A stretch of 64,000 bases of DNA from Streptomyces sp. RerS4 (GTDB lineage: Bacteria; Actinomycetota; Actinomycetes; Streptomycetales; Streptomycetaceae): NCBI RefSeq assembly GCF_023515955.1, contig NZ_CP097322.1, positions 6,496,501 to 6,560,500 of the forward strand. Reading direction: 5' to 3'. Numbering within the stretch: position 1 is the first letter of the stretch; each line of letters starts with the position of its first letter. A model generated the notes under the pieces. That model worked only from the letters and a program-made list of their open reading frames with translations. It searched no databases and was not told where the DNA came from. A program made the translations under genes and the position numbers. Shown here piece by piece: positions 18,288-26,280 of this stretch.

Positions 18288-19499
18288 TCAGAGGAAGGCG
18301 GCCGTCACCCCGCGCTGGGAGCCGTTGAGGTAGTGCTCGCCGATGGAACGCAGGCGGTTCGCGACCGGGCGGTGGGCCGTCAGGACGCGGGCGTTGCGCC
18401 AGAACCGGTCCAGGCCGGGGGCGTCGGCGAGTTCCAACACCCCGGCGGTGATGTGCAGGGCGGCCTTCGACGTCACGGTCTCGGCGGTGGCGACCAGAGC
18501 GGCGACGGCCGCGGGTTCCTCGGGACCGAGGTGCGTACCCGTGTCCAGGGCCCGCGCCATCACCTCCGTCGCCCGGTCGACCACGGCGGTGGCCGTCTGG
18601 GCCGCGGAGGCGAGCTCTCCGTACGTCAGGAACAGGTCGGAGTCCGCCCCGGGCGACCGGTGCGCGCGGCCGCCCCGGCTGAGGTCGCGCGCTTCGGCGA
18701 GGGCGCCCTCGACGATGCCGAGGCCGACGTGGCACAGGGCGAGCCGGAGCGCCGGCTCGGCGAGCGCGGTGAAGGGCGCGGTCGACTCCTCGTCCTGCGG
18801 CCGGCGGCCCAGCACCTGCGCGGGCGCGACGGCGACCCGTTCGAGGGCCACCCGGCCCGCGCCGGCGACGCGCTGCCCGAGCCGGTCGTGGGCGGGCTCG
18901 ATGGTCACGCCCGGCGCCTTGGAGGGGATCCGTACGACCAGCACGTCACCGGTCGTGGCGCAGGCGGCGTCCAGCACGATCTGGTCGGCGACGGCCACCG
19001 CCGTTTCCACGGACCGGGACCCGTTCAGCACGTAGCCGCCGCCGCGCGGCCTGAGCGTCAGGTCCGGCTCGGCGGTCTCGTCGTCGGGGGAGGGGGCGTG
19101 GACCGCGCCGGTCCACAGCCACTGCTCGCGCACCGACCCCTCCTCGAGGGCGGTGGCGAGGTGGGGACCCGCGTAGAAGCGCCCGCTCCACGCGTGCACG
19201 TAGTGGCGGGCGAGGACGTCCCCGACGGAGCTGTCCGCCGCGGCTATCTCCCGTATGACGGCGCATCCGGTGCGCCAGTCCGCCCCGCGGCCCGGCGCGG
19301 GCGGGGTGAGGGCCGCGGGCAGGCCCGCCTCGCGCAGCCTGGCCGTCTCGTCGGTCGGCGGCCTGCCGGCCTGCTCCCTGGCGATGGCGTCCGCGGCGAG
19401 GTCGTCCGCCACGTCGCGGGCGGTACGCAGGAGTGCGCCCCGCCGCTCGTCGGCGGAGCGGCCGCCGGCGGTGCTCCGCGTTGTCGGCACGGGCGTCAC
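18288..19499 (-). CDS. SfnB-like acyl-CoA-dehydrogenase-fold flavin oxidoreductase, N-terminus frameshifted
   Basis: 403 residues in the open frame from GTG 19499. It has the acyl-CoA dehydrogenase fold: ARLREAGLPAALTPPAPGRG, then AADSSVGDVLARHYVHAW, YVLNGSRSVETAVAVADQIV and a helical C-terminus (HITAGVLELADAPGLDRFW). In this subfamily (SfnB, DszC-like) the enzymes help release sulfur from sulfones or other organosulfur compounds using reduced flavin. The natural start is probably ATG 19573, which has GGAG at good spacing, but that frame stops at 19496 after 25 codons. Adding one base near 19515 joins them. So the body is intact while the start is broken by one base. Confidence 0.78.
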   Translation of the reverse strand: MTPVPTTRSTAGGRSADERRGALLRTARDVADDLAADAIAREQAGRPPTDETARLREAGLPAALTPPAPGRGADWRTGCAVIREIAAADSSVGDVLARHYVHAWSGRFYAGPHLATALEEGSVREQWLWTGAVHAPSPDDETAEPDLTLRPRGGGYVLNGSRSVETAVAVADQIVLDAACATTGDVLVVRIPSKAPGVTIEPAHDRLGQRVAGAGRVALERVAVAPAQVLGRRPQDEESTAPFTALAEPALRLALCHVGLGIVEGALAEARDLSRGGRAHRSPGADSDLFLTYGELASAAQTATAVVDRATEVMARALDTGTHLGPEEPAAVAALVATAETVTSKAALHITAGVLELADAPGLDRFWRNARVLTAHRPVANRLRSIGEHYLNGSQRGVTAAFL

Positions 19500-19691
19500 C
19501 GACAGGCCCGCGTGCCGCTGAAGGGCGCGGGGGACGGGCGGGCAGCGGTGTCGGGGGGAATCGCGGTGCTCATGTCGGCTACTCCGGAAACGTTGTCGGG
19601 CGGCATCGGCCGGTTGGCGGGAGGTGTCCGGCTCGGCGGGGTGCGGGCGGCACCGGAGGCCTGGCCGACGGCACTTCACCAAACCCCACCT

Positions 19692-19740
19692 TCCCTATCG
19701 GATTGATAGGGATCCTCGTCCGAAGCGGCCTTCCCGGCAA
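19692..19740 (-). promoter_or_regulatory. Promoter with perfect inverted repeat before the SfnB-like gene
   Basis: TCCCTATC (19692-19699) and GATAGGGA (19705-19712) form a perfect 8-base inverted repeat with a five-base spacer. On the minus strand TTGCCG (19735-19740), 17 bases and GAGGAT (19712-19717) precede it. The arrangement, and the upstream CAAGAGTG block at 19738-19745, matches the first sulfonate promoter. The likely target of the same regulator. Confidence 0.65.
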
Positions 19741-19875
19741 GAGTGTGGCCGCATGGTGGACAGTTCGGTCTTGGGATGAAAGACGACGCAGGTCACAGGC
19801 CCGTCGGCTCGAATCCGGGCGAGGGGAGCGCGGTAGGACCGCCCGTCAGGGGGCGGGTGAACGCGGGGAGTTCGC

Positions 19876-20445
19876 CTACGCGTTCGCGATGACCAGCAGG
19901 GTGCGCGCGGCGGTGGGGCCCGTCAGGCGGCACCGGTGCGGGACTTCGCCCCGGTGGTGGGCGCTCTGGCCGGCGCGCAGGGTCAGCGGTTCCTCGCCCT
20001 CGACCTCCAGGACGATCTCGCCCTCCAGGACGTAGAGGAAGTCCTCCCCGGGGTGTTCGAACCAGCCGCGCTCGCCCTGGCCGGGCTCGAAGTGGTGCTC
20101 GTAGGCTTCCATCAGCGCGCTGCGCCCGCCGGGGATGAGGACTCGGGCGGTCTGCCCCGCGGCCTCGTTCACGCGGATCACCTGCGGGTCGCTCTCGTGG
20201 CTGACCGCACCCGGGCGTGCGGGCGGTCGCAGGAAGGCTCCCGGGGCGACGTCCAGCGCTTCCGCGATCCGGTAGATCGAGGTGAGGCTGGGTGTGGCGA
20301 GGCCGCGTTCGAGCTGGCTGAGGAAGGGCTGGGAGAGGCCCGAGCGGGTGGCGAGGACGGCCATGGAGACGCCGCGCTGTTTGCGGCAGCTCCGGATCAC
20401 CCGTCCGACCTCGATCGCCTCTGGCGTGGGTTCGGGTCGAGACAT
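19876..20445 (-). CDS. XRE-cupin transcriptional regulator
   Basis: 189 residues. N-terminal XRE helix-turn-helix: VGRVIRSCRKQRGVSMAVLA, then SGLSQPFLSQLERGLATPSL. C-terminal cupin_2: YEHHFEPGQGERGWFEHPGE, then DFLYVLEGEIVLEVEGEEPL and HHRGEVPHRCRLTG. The cupin is a ligand-sensing pocket, so the regulator should respond to a small metabolite. It is divergent from the second sulfonate-type transporter, and a long palindrome lies between them. ATG 20445 is the only convincing start. Confidence 0.9.
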   Translation of the reverse strand: MSRPEPTPEAIEVGRVIRSCRKQRGVSMAVLATRSGLSQPFLSQLERGLATPSLTSIYRIAEALDVAPGAFLRPPARPGAVSHESDPQVIRVNEAAGQTARVLIPGGRSALMEAYEHHFEPGQGERGWFEHPGEDFLYVLEGEIVLEVEGEEPLTLRAGQSAHHRGEVPHRCRLTGPTAARTLLVIANA

Positions 20446-20524
20446 GCAGGTGAACGTACCTCATCGCCGATGGAGGGCGGTTGGGCGGCCGGGCGAGGTT
20501 TTGCACCGCCGCAACGCTCCCGTC

Positions 20525-20555
20525 ATAAGCGTGGTCAATTATTGACCTCACTTAT
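20525..20555. promoter_or_regulatory. 31-bp palindrome in divergent intergenic region (operator candidate)
   Basis: The stretch has two 15-base arms around a central T at 20540, matching at 13 of 15 positions; the core GGTCAATTATTGACC is perfect and the outer ends ATAAG/CTTAT also match. It is strongly AT-rich for this genome and lies midway between the XRE-cupin gene and the transporter operon, so it could control both. Confidence 0.7.
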
Positions 20556-20588
20556 CAACGAGCGAGGAACCGAACGAGGAGCCGCCCC

Positions 20589-21368
20589 GTGCACGCCACC
20601 CCCTCACCGCCCGGAAGGGCCGTCAGCCGGCTCGGCCCGGCCCTGGGCGCCGCAGGTGCCGTGCTCGCGCTGTGGTACCTGCTCGCCAGGTCCGGAGCGG
20701 TGTCTCCCGGGCTGCTGCCCACACCCGGTGAGACCGCGGCCGCGCTCGCGGACAGTGCCCGCAGCGGCATGCTGGCCGCCGATCTCGGCGCCAGCCTCGC
20801 CCGTGCCGGGCAGGGATTCGCTCTGGGCTCCCTGGTCGGCAGCGCACTGGGCTTCGCCACCGGCTACCTGCCGAGGCTGTCCGCCGCCGTCTCCCCGGTG
20901 ATCTCCTTCCTGCGGCCGATCCCGGCCATCGCGCTGGTGCCCCTCGCGACCGCCTGGTTCGGCATCGGGGAGACCGCCAAGCGCCTGCTCATCGCGTACG
21001 CCGTGCTGCTCGCCGTCTGGCTGTACGTTCACGACGGGGTCTCGCGGGTGCCGGCGACCCACTTGAGGGCCGCCCGGTCCCTGGGGGCGCCGCTGCACCG
21101 GCGGTTCACCGAGGTGCTGCTGCCCGCCGCCGCCCCCGCGCTGCTCGCCGCACTGCGCTACGGCGCATCGGTGGCGCTGCTCGCACTGGTGGCGGCGGAA
21201 CTGGGCGGCGCGGACAGCGGGCTGGCGTACCGGCTCCAGGTGGACGGCCAGTTCCTGCGCGTGGACCGCATGTTCGCGGGACTGCTCGTCCTCGGGCTGC
21301 TCGGTGTGGCCGTCGACCTCGTACTGGCCGCGATCGGCCGCCGGTTCGTGCACTGGAGCGCCTCATGA
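20589..21368 (+). CDS. Sulfonate/taurine-type ABC transporter permease
   Basis: 259 residues with about six membrane segments and the cytoplasmic loop LRAARSLGAPLHRRFTEVLLPAAAPALLAALRYG. Family BPD_transp_1, SsuC/TauC branch. GTG 20589 follows GAGGAGCC. It is the first gene of an intact operon (permease, ATPase, binding protein, arylsulfotransferase-like) driven from the palindrome-bearing region. Binding proteins usually come first in such operons; here the permease leads. Confidence 0.88.
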   Translation: MHATPSPPGRAVSRLGPALGAAGAVLALWYLLARSGAVSPGLLPTPGETAAALADSARSGMLAADLGASLARAGQGFALGSLVGSALGFATGYLPRLSAAVSPVISFLRPIPAIALVPLATAWFGIGETAKRLLIAYAVLLAVWLYVHDGVSRVPATHLRAARSLGAPLHRRFTEVLLPAAAPALLAALRYGASVALLALVAAELGGADSGLAYRLQVDGQFLRVDRMFAGLLVLGLLGVAVDLVLAAIGRRFVHWSAS

Positions 21369-22081
21369 GCCTTGGCGTACGACTGGAGGGACTGTCGGTC
21401 CGCTACGGGCCCGTCCCGGTCCTGGAGCCCACCGATCTGGAGCTCCCGGCGGGCTCGTTCACGGCGCTGCTGGGGCCCAGCGGGTGCGGCAAGTCGACGG
21501 TACTCAACCAGGTGGCCGGTTTCCTGCGGCCCGCCGGAGGGCGGGTGACGGTGGGTTCCGACCCGGTACGGGAGCCGGGCCCGGAGCGGGGCGTCGTCTT
21601 CCAGCACTATGCGCTCTTCCCCTGGCGCACCGCTCGCGGCAACGTCGAGTTCGCCCTCAAGCGGCTCGGCCTGCCGCGCCCGGAGCGCCGCAGGCGCGCC
21701 CTCGCGGCACTGGCCGAGGTGGGGCTCGCGGACGGTGCCGAGAAGTACCCGGGGCAGTTGTCCGGAGGCATGCAGCAACGCGTGGCACTGGCCAGGGCCC
21801 TGGCCGCGGAACCCGAAGTACTGCTGCTGGACGAGCCGTTCGGAGCGCTGGACGCGCTGACCCGGACCCGGATGCAGACCCTGCTGCGGGAACTGTGGCA
21901 GCGCCGCGGCACCACCGTCCTGTTCGTCACGCACGACATCGACGAGGCACTGGCCCTCGCCGAGCGGGTCGTCGTCCTCGGCGGGACACCCGGCCGGGTG
22001 GTGGCGGACCACGCCGTCCCCGCCGGGCCGCCCGACCCGGACCTGCGCTCGCTGATCGCACGTCACCTCGGCTCCGACTGA
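21365..22081 (+). CDS. Sulfonate/taurine-type ABC transporter ATPase
   Basis: 238 residues, complete. Walker A GPSGCGKST, Q-loop VFQHYALFPW, signature LSGGMQQRVALARALA, Walker B VLLLDEPFGALDA and switch LFVTHDIDEALALAERVVVLG are all present. The ATG overlaps the permease stop (ATGA), which implies coupled synthesis. It is the functional counterpart of the broken ATPase at 15239-16038. Confidence 0.9.
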   Translation: MSLGVRLEGLSVRYGPVPVLEPTDLELPAGSFTALLGPSGCGKSTVLNQVAGFLRPAGGRVTVGSDPVREPGPERGVVFQHYALFPWRTARGNVEFALKRLGLPRPERRRRALAALAEVGLADGAEKYPGQLSGGMQQRVALARALAAEPEVLLLDEPFGALDALTRTRMQTLLRELWQRRGTTVLFVTHDIDEALALAERVVVLGGTPGRVVADHAVPAGPPDPDLRSLIARHLGSD

Positions 22082-22183
22082 GCCCGAAGCCCAGTGGTCC
22101 CGACCCACAAGCCCGGTACCCCCGACCCCCGACCCCGTACCGGACCCTGCTTCCACCTCCTCCCCGGAAGGACGACCCTCCCC

Positions 22184-23179
22184 ATGCTCAGACCCCGCGC
22201 CGTGGCCGGCCTGTTGGCGGCAGCCCTGCTCTGCGCGCTCACCTCTGCCTGCGACTCCGGCTCCGGTCCTGCGGGCGGCGACCGCCCCGCCGTGTCCCTC
22301 GCCGGGAGCGACCACCTCGGCGGAGCGCCCGTCTACGTGGCCCAGGAGCGCGGGCTGTGGTCCGCCGAGGGCATCGACGCCACCGTCACCACCCAGCCCA
22401 CCGGGCGGGACGCGCTGAACGCCGTGCTCGGCGGCCAGGCGCAGCTCGGCGTCGTAGGTGACCTGCCCGCCGTGACGGCTGCACTGGGCGGGCGCGAGCT
22501 GCGGATCGTCGCCGACCTGTCCCGGTTCTCCGACTGGCGCCTGCTGTCGCGCACCGACCGGCAGATCACCGGCTTCGCCGCGCTGAAGGGCCGCAAGGTC
22601 GGGGTCCCCCAGGGCACGAACGTCGAGTACGCCCTGTCGCGGATGCTCGCCTCCGTACAGCTGACGGCCGCCGACGTGACCGTCGTGAACCTCGCCCCGA
22701 ACCAAATCACTTCGGCGCTGGCCCGTGGGGACGTCGACGCCGGGGTCACCTTCCCCAGCTTCTACGACTCCGCCCGCACCACCCTCGGCGACGCCTACGC
22801 CGAGCTCCCCTTCACCGGCTACACGGCCCGGACCCTGCTCGTCGCCGGTCCGAAGGCGACCGAGGAGACCACCACGGCCGTACTCCGGGCGCTGCTGAAG
22901 GCCCAGCACGAGATCACCGCCGACCCGGTCGCCGCGCGCGGCGCCGTACTCGCCCAGTCCAAGGGTGCGCTCCAGGCCGGCTACGTGGACGCCTTCCAAC
23001 CCCGCTACGCCTACGGCGCGACCCTCTCGCCCGAGCTGCTGGACCAGTTGGAGCACGAGGCCATCTGGGCGAAGACCGCCCAGAGCCTGCCGGGCTCCGC
23101 AGACCGCGCCGCCCTGCTGCGGCGGCTGAACCCCGGGCCCCTGACGGCCGTCGACCCGGCCGCTGTCACCGTCCGCTGA
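22184..23179 (+). CDS. Sulfonate-type ABC transporter binding lipoprotein
   Basis: 331 residues. Signal peptide with lipobox LTSAC, then an SsuA/THI5-like fold: VSLAGSDHLGGAPVYVAQER, GIDATVTTQPTGRDALNAVL, GQAQLGVVGDLPAVTAALGG, KGRKVGVPQGTNVEYALSRM. ATG 22184 is preceded by GGAAGGACG. The sequence is only distantly like the binding protein at 16073-17186, so the two systems probably differ in substrate. The next gene suggests that the substrate may be an aryl sulfate or sulfonate. Confidence 0.88.
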   Translation: MLRPRAVAGLLAAALLCALTSACDSGSGPAGGDRPAVSLAGSDHLGGAPVYVAQERGLWSAEGIDATVTTQPTGRDALNAVLGGQAQLGVVGDLPAVTAALGGRELRIVADLSRFSDWRLLSRTDRQITGFAALKGRKVGVPQGTNVEYALSRMLASVQLTAADVTVVNLAPNQITSALARGDVDAGVTFPSFYDSARTTLGDAYAELPFTGYTARTLLVAGPKATEETTTAVLRALLKAQHEITADPVAARGAVLAQSKGALQAGYVDAFQPRYAYGATLSPELLDQLEHEAIWAKTAQSLPGSADRAALLRRLNPGPLTAVDPAAVTVR

Positions 23180-23205
23180 CCCACACCCCACCCAAGGAGA
23201 TACGC

Positions 23206-24315
23206 ATGACCGTCGACCAGAACACCCTGCGCCGCCGCGGCGTCGGCCTGATCGCCCACGACCCCGCCCGCAGCTACGGCGGCTACACCCTCTACACCCC
23301 GATCACCAGCGCCGGCGAGATCCACCTCGTCGACATCGAGGGCCGCACCGCCCACACCTGGAACTCCCCCCACCCGCCCGGCCGCCAGGCGCAGCTCCTG
23401 CCCAACGGAAACCTCTTCTACGCGGCCAAGGACACGAACAGCCCCACCCTCTTCCCCATCTGGGACGTCTACCACGGCGGCATCTTCCAGGAACTTGCCC
23501 CCGACTCCACAGTCCTGCGCGAGGTCCGGCACCCATTCCACCACCACGACGCCTCGATCCTGCGCAACGGCAACCTCATCGTCACCGTCGTCGAACCCCT
23601 GGACCCGGCCGACGCCGCCCGCATCCGGGGCGGCATCCCCGGCTCCGAAGCGCCCGGCGGGGTGATCTACGGGGACGTGGTGTACGAGCTGACCTGGGAG
23701 GGCGAGGAGGTGTGGCGCTGGGCCGCCATCGAGCACCTCGACCCCGAGGAGTTCCCCCTCAACCCGCACTTCGCCCGCGAGCACTGGCCCATGGCCAACA
23801 CCGTCAACGAGCGCGCCGACGGCTCGATCGTGCTCGGTTTCCGCAGCGCCTCCTCCACCGTGGCCGTCGACCGCGCCGACGGGTCCGTGCTGTGGCACAT
23901 CGGCCCCGACGTCCTGGCGCAGCAGCACCACCCGCACGAGCTGGAGGGCGGAAACATCCTGGTCTTCGACAACGGCACCTACCGCGAGACGACTTCCGTG
24001 CCGTACTCGCGGGTGCTCGAACTCGACCCGCGCACCGGCAAGGAGGTGTGGTCGTACGAGGACAACCCGCCGCAGAACTTCTACAGCCCGTACATGTCCA
24101 GCGCGCAGCGGCTTCCCAACGGGAACACCTTCATCGCCGAGGGCTCCTTCGGGCGGCTCTTCGAGGTGACCCCGAGCGGGGACGTGGTCTGGGAGTTCGT
24201 GGTCCCGCAGTTCCGGTCCTTCGGCGACGGTGTGGGCCTGGAGTCCTCGGCCGGCGCCCAGAACGCCGTGTTCCGCGCCTACCGCTACTCCGCCGACCAA
24301 CTGCCCTGGCTGTAA
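23206..24315 (+). CDS. Arylsulfotransferase-family (ASST-like) beta-propeller
   Basis: 369 residues with six or so propeller blades: TPITSAGEIHLVDIEGRTAH, QAQLLPNGNLFYAAKD, HHHDASILRNGNLIVTVVEP, QQHHPHELEGGNILVFDNGT and LPNGNTFIAEGSFGRLFEVT. ASST enzymes move sulfate between phenols through a histidine intermediate, and several conserved histidines are present (FHHHD, QQHHPH). Most ASSTs are periplasmic; this one has no signal peptide, so a cytoplasmic role is inferred. ATG 23206 follows AAGGAG. Its place at the end of a sulfonate-type transporter operon suggests use of imported sulfate esters. Confidence 0.8.
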   Translation: MTVDQNTLRRRGVGLIAHDPARSYGGYTLYTPITSAGEIHLVDIEGRTAHTWNSPHPPGRQAQLLPNGNLFYAAKDTNSPTLFPIWDVYHGGIFQELAPDSTVLREVRHPFHHHDASILRNGNLIVTVVEPLDPADAARIRGGIPGSEAPGGVIYGDVVYELTWEGEEVWRWAAIEHLDPEEFPLNPHFAREHWPMANTVNERADGSIVLGFRSASSTVAVDRADGSVLWHIGPDVLAQQHHPHELEGGNILVFDNGTYRETTSVPYSRVLELDPRTGKEVWSYEDNPPQNFYSPYMSSAQRLPNGNTFIAEGSFGRLFEVTPSGDVVWEFVVPQFRSFGDGVGLESSAGAQNAVFRAYRYSADQLPWL

Positions 24316-24569
24316 TCGGAAGCCGCGTTGCATTTCAGCGGAGGGCGTTCCGCGTGCGGCAGACGAAAATGCCGCCCGCTTCCGCGTCCGCCGAGATCAG
24401 GACGGCTGCTTTTCGATTCTTCGCTTCGTCGAATGCTGCTGGGCGGTCTGGTCTCCCAGGCCGCCCACGGGCTGCTGACCAGTCCCTTCCACCAGGGGGA
24501 CCGCTTCGCGTACCGGTTCTTCCGGCCGGTCATCCTGGAGGGCCCGTCCATCACCCTCCAGGTGGCCGA

Positions 24570-24851
24570 TACGCGCCCTGGGTGCGCAGCATCCGCACCG
24601 CCGAGGGCGCCATCCCCCACCCCACCCCGGCCGAGGCGCGCGCCCTGCCGTGGTCCGACGCGGATGGCGCCCTGGTGGCCGACCGGCTCAACACCCGGTT
24701 CGTCGGCTCGCCGCCCACCATCGCCGATCACCTGGAGCGGCTCCAGGAGACCACCGGGGCCGACGAGTCGCTGATCACCACCATCACGCACGACCACGCG
24801 GACCGGGTCCGCTCGTACCACCTGGCGGCCGGGGAGTGGCGGCGTCGCTGA
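24570..24851 (+). pseudogene. C-terminal fragment of an LLM-class flavin-dependent oxidoreductase
   Basis: The last 93 codons read RSIRTAEGAIPHPTPAEARA, then LNTRFVGSPPTIADHLERLQ, TTGADESLITTITHDHADRV and RSYHLAAGEW. This is the characteristic end of luciferase-like monooxygenases, a family that often accompanies sulfonate uptake. No N-terminal half is found upstream; a protein-like patch in another frame (GDRFAYRFFRPVILEGPSIT) does not match it. I read this as a truncated gene. Confidence 0.65.
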
Positions 24852-24868
24852 GGGCGCCGGCCTGCCTG

Positions 24869-25669
24869 TCACACGCATTTGACGCCGTGTGCATGGTCAT
24901 CGGGCAGGTGTCCTCCGCATGCTCGAATTCCGCCGCCGTGGTCCAAGGAGCCCCCGATGACAACCCGCCGCCACTTCCTCGCCGGCTCCGCGGCCGCCCT
25001 GGGGCTCGCCTCGATCGCCGCCGCCCCGGACGCCCCGGGCCTCCTCGGGGGTCCGGCCGTGCAGGAGGACACCGGCTGTTCGGTCAGGGCCGCCGATCCG
25101 GAGGCCCCGGCGGGGAACCAGCGGACAAGGCCGAGGCCGGAGACCTTGAAGACGAGACGTGCGGTGTCCCTGTCGATGCGTCGGGACAGCTGACGCCAAT
25201 CCGTCTCTCCGAAGGTCAGGACCCCGCGTTCACAGGAGGCGTGGGCGCCTTGCTCCAGCAGCTGCCAGATGGGGGGATTGGCCGTCAGAACCTTCATGTC
25301 CAGCTCAAGCCGTACGCCGTGGATGTCCTGGAGCGCAAGCCGCTGCGCGTCCCCGCCCGGCCGGCGCACGGACACCAGCCAGTCGGTCCGTACGCGCTTC
25401 TCCCGCAGCAGCCCACGGGAGGCCAGCCAGCATGCGCCGGCCGTGACACGGTCCGGCAGCAGTACGACGAACAGCAGCGCCGCAAGCCCGGCCCACAGCG
25501 CGGCACGGGGTGCCGTGAGTGCTCCGCCGACCGCGTCGACCAGCAGCAGGAGCGCCAGCAGGGTCGCGGCGGACACGCTCGCGGTGCGCAGGGCACCGGC
25601 CCAGTCCTCGTCGTGAACCAAGGCCCCAGCCGCGGGTGACTGCCTGTTCTCGTCGGTGCGGCGTCCCAT
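24869..25669 (-). CDS. Membrane protein of unknown function with chimeric C-terminus
   Basis: From ATG 25669 the first 165-170 residues look natural: a polar start, two adjacent hydrophobic segments (TASVSAATLLALLLLVDAVG, AALWAGLAALLFVVLLPDRV), then a PH-like soluble part (VRTDWLVSVRRPGGDAQRLA, DWRQLSRRIDRDTARLVFKV). Such proteins are common in Streptomyces and normally end soon after this point. Here the frame runs on for about 90 more residues that are the antisense of the Tat signal fragment. The original stop therefore appears to have been lost in a rearrangement. Confidence 0.6.
   Translation of the reverse strand: MGRRTDENRQSPAAGALVHDEDWAGALRTASVSAATLLALLLLVDAVGGALTAPRAALWAGLAALLFVVLLPDRVTAGACWLASRGLLREKRVRTDWLVSVRRPGGDAQRLALQDIHGVRLELDMKVLTANPPIWQLLEQGAHASCERGVLTFGETDWRQLSRRIDRDTARLVFKVSGLGLVRWFPAGASGSAALTEQPVSSCTAGPPRRPGASGAAAIEASPRAAAEPARKWRRVVIGGSLDHGGGIRACGGHLPDDHAHGVKCV
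24957..25070 (+). pseudogene. Orphan Tat signal peptide fragment
   Basis: ATG 24957 behind AAGGAG starts MTTRRHFLAGSAAALGLASI, a textbook twin-arginine signal peptide. After about 35 residues the frame loses coding character and the DNA becomes the antisense of the next gene. Only the export signal of a Tat substrate survives; its enzyme domain is missing. The right end is approximate. Confidence 0.6.
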
Positions 25670-25939
25670 GGGCCGAGGCTAGAAGCAGGGCGGGCACATG
25701 CAGCGGATCCTGACGTGTTGCTGACGAGACGTTGTCGACATCGAAACGGCGCTGTGGTCCTCGGTCCTGCGCACGCCGACGCAATGCCGCTCTCACGCCC
25801 TCGGGGAACGCCCACAGCCCGCCAATTCATCCCGCCGTTGGCGCGCTGACCTGTGAAAACGGCGTCTCGGACCCCGCGGTGCCGTCCCGCGGTGGCTGTC
25901 AGCAGTCGAGCGAGTGAGCGGTTCTGCTCACGCTCGCGC

Positions 25940-26265
25940 TGTGCTCAACGTGCGAGACGCTGCTGCCCAAGCGGCTCGCCCTGCCGATCCTCGCTTCCGA
26001 CCGCTGTCCTCGGTCGCGTACGCCACGCAGGAGATCCTGCTGGTCCTGCCCTCGGTGGCCTGGCGTATCTGCACTTGACCCCGTGGATCGGGGCTGCGGT
26101 CGTCGCGCTGATGACGGTGGTGGTGTTCTCGTACCGCCAGGTGGTCCACGCGTACCCGAGCGGCGGCGGTTCGTACGAGGTCGCCTCGACCAACCTCGGC
26201 CCCTCGGCCGGCCTGGTGGTTGCCGCGTCGCTGCTCGTCGACTACCTGACGGAACACTCGACGGG
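25940..26265 (+). pseudogene. N-terminal fragment of an APC-family transporter
   Basis: Across three frames the sequence reads LLPKRLALPILASD, then SSVAYATQEILLVL, then LGGLAYLHLTPWIG, SYRQVVHAYPSGGGSYEVAS and GLVVAASLLVDYLTEHS. This matches the start of KimA/APC transporters such as the intact gene at 28711-30582, which has SYRQVIAAFPDGGGSYAVAK at the same place. Two single-base losses break the frame, and the fragment stops where the orphan kdpB begins. It is a truncated relict. Confidence 0.75.
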
Positions 26266-26280
26266 ACTGACCGGCGGAAC

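Noticed and set aside
19795..19830. tRNA-like T-loop (GGCTCGAATCC)
   Set aside because: The flanks do not form a T-stem, and no anticodon or acceptor stem can be folded around it.
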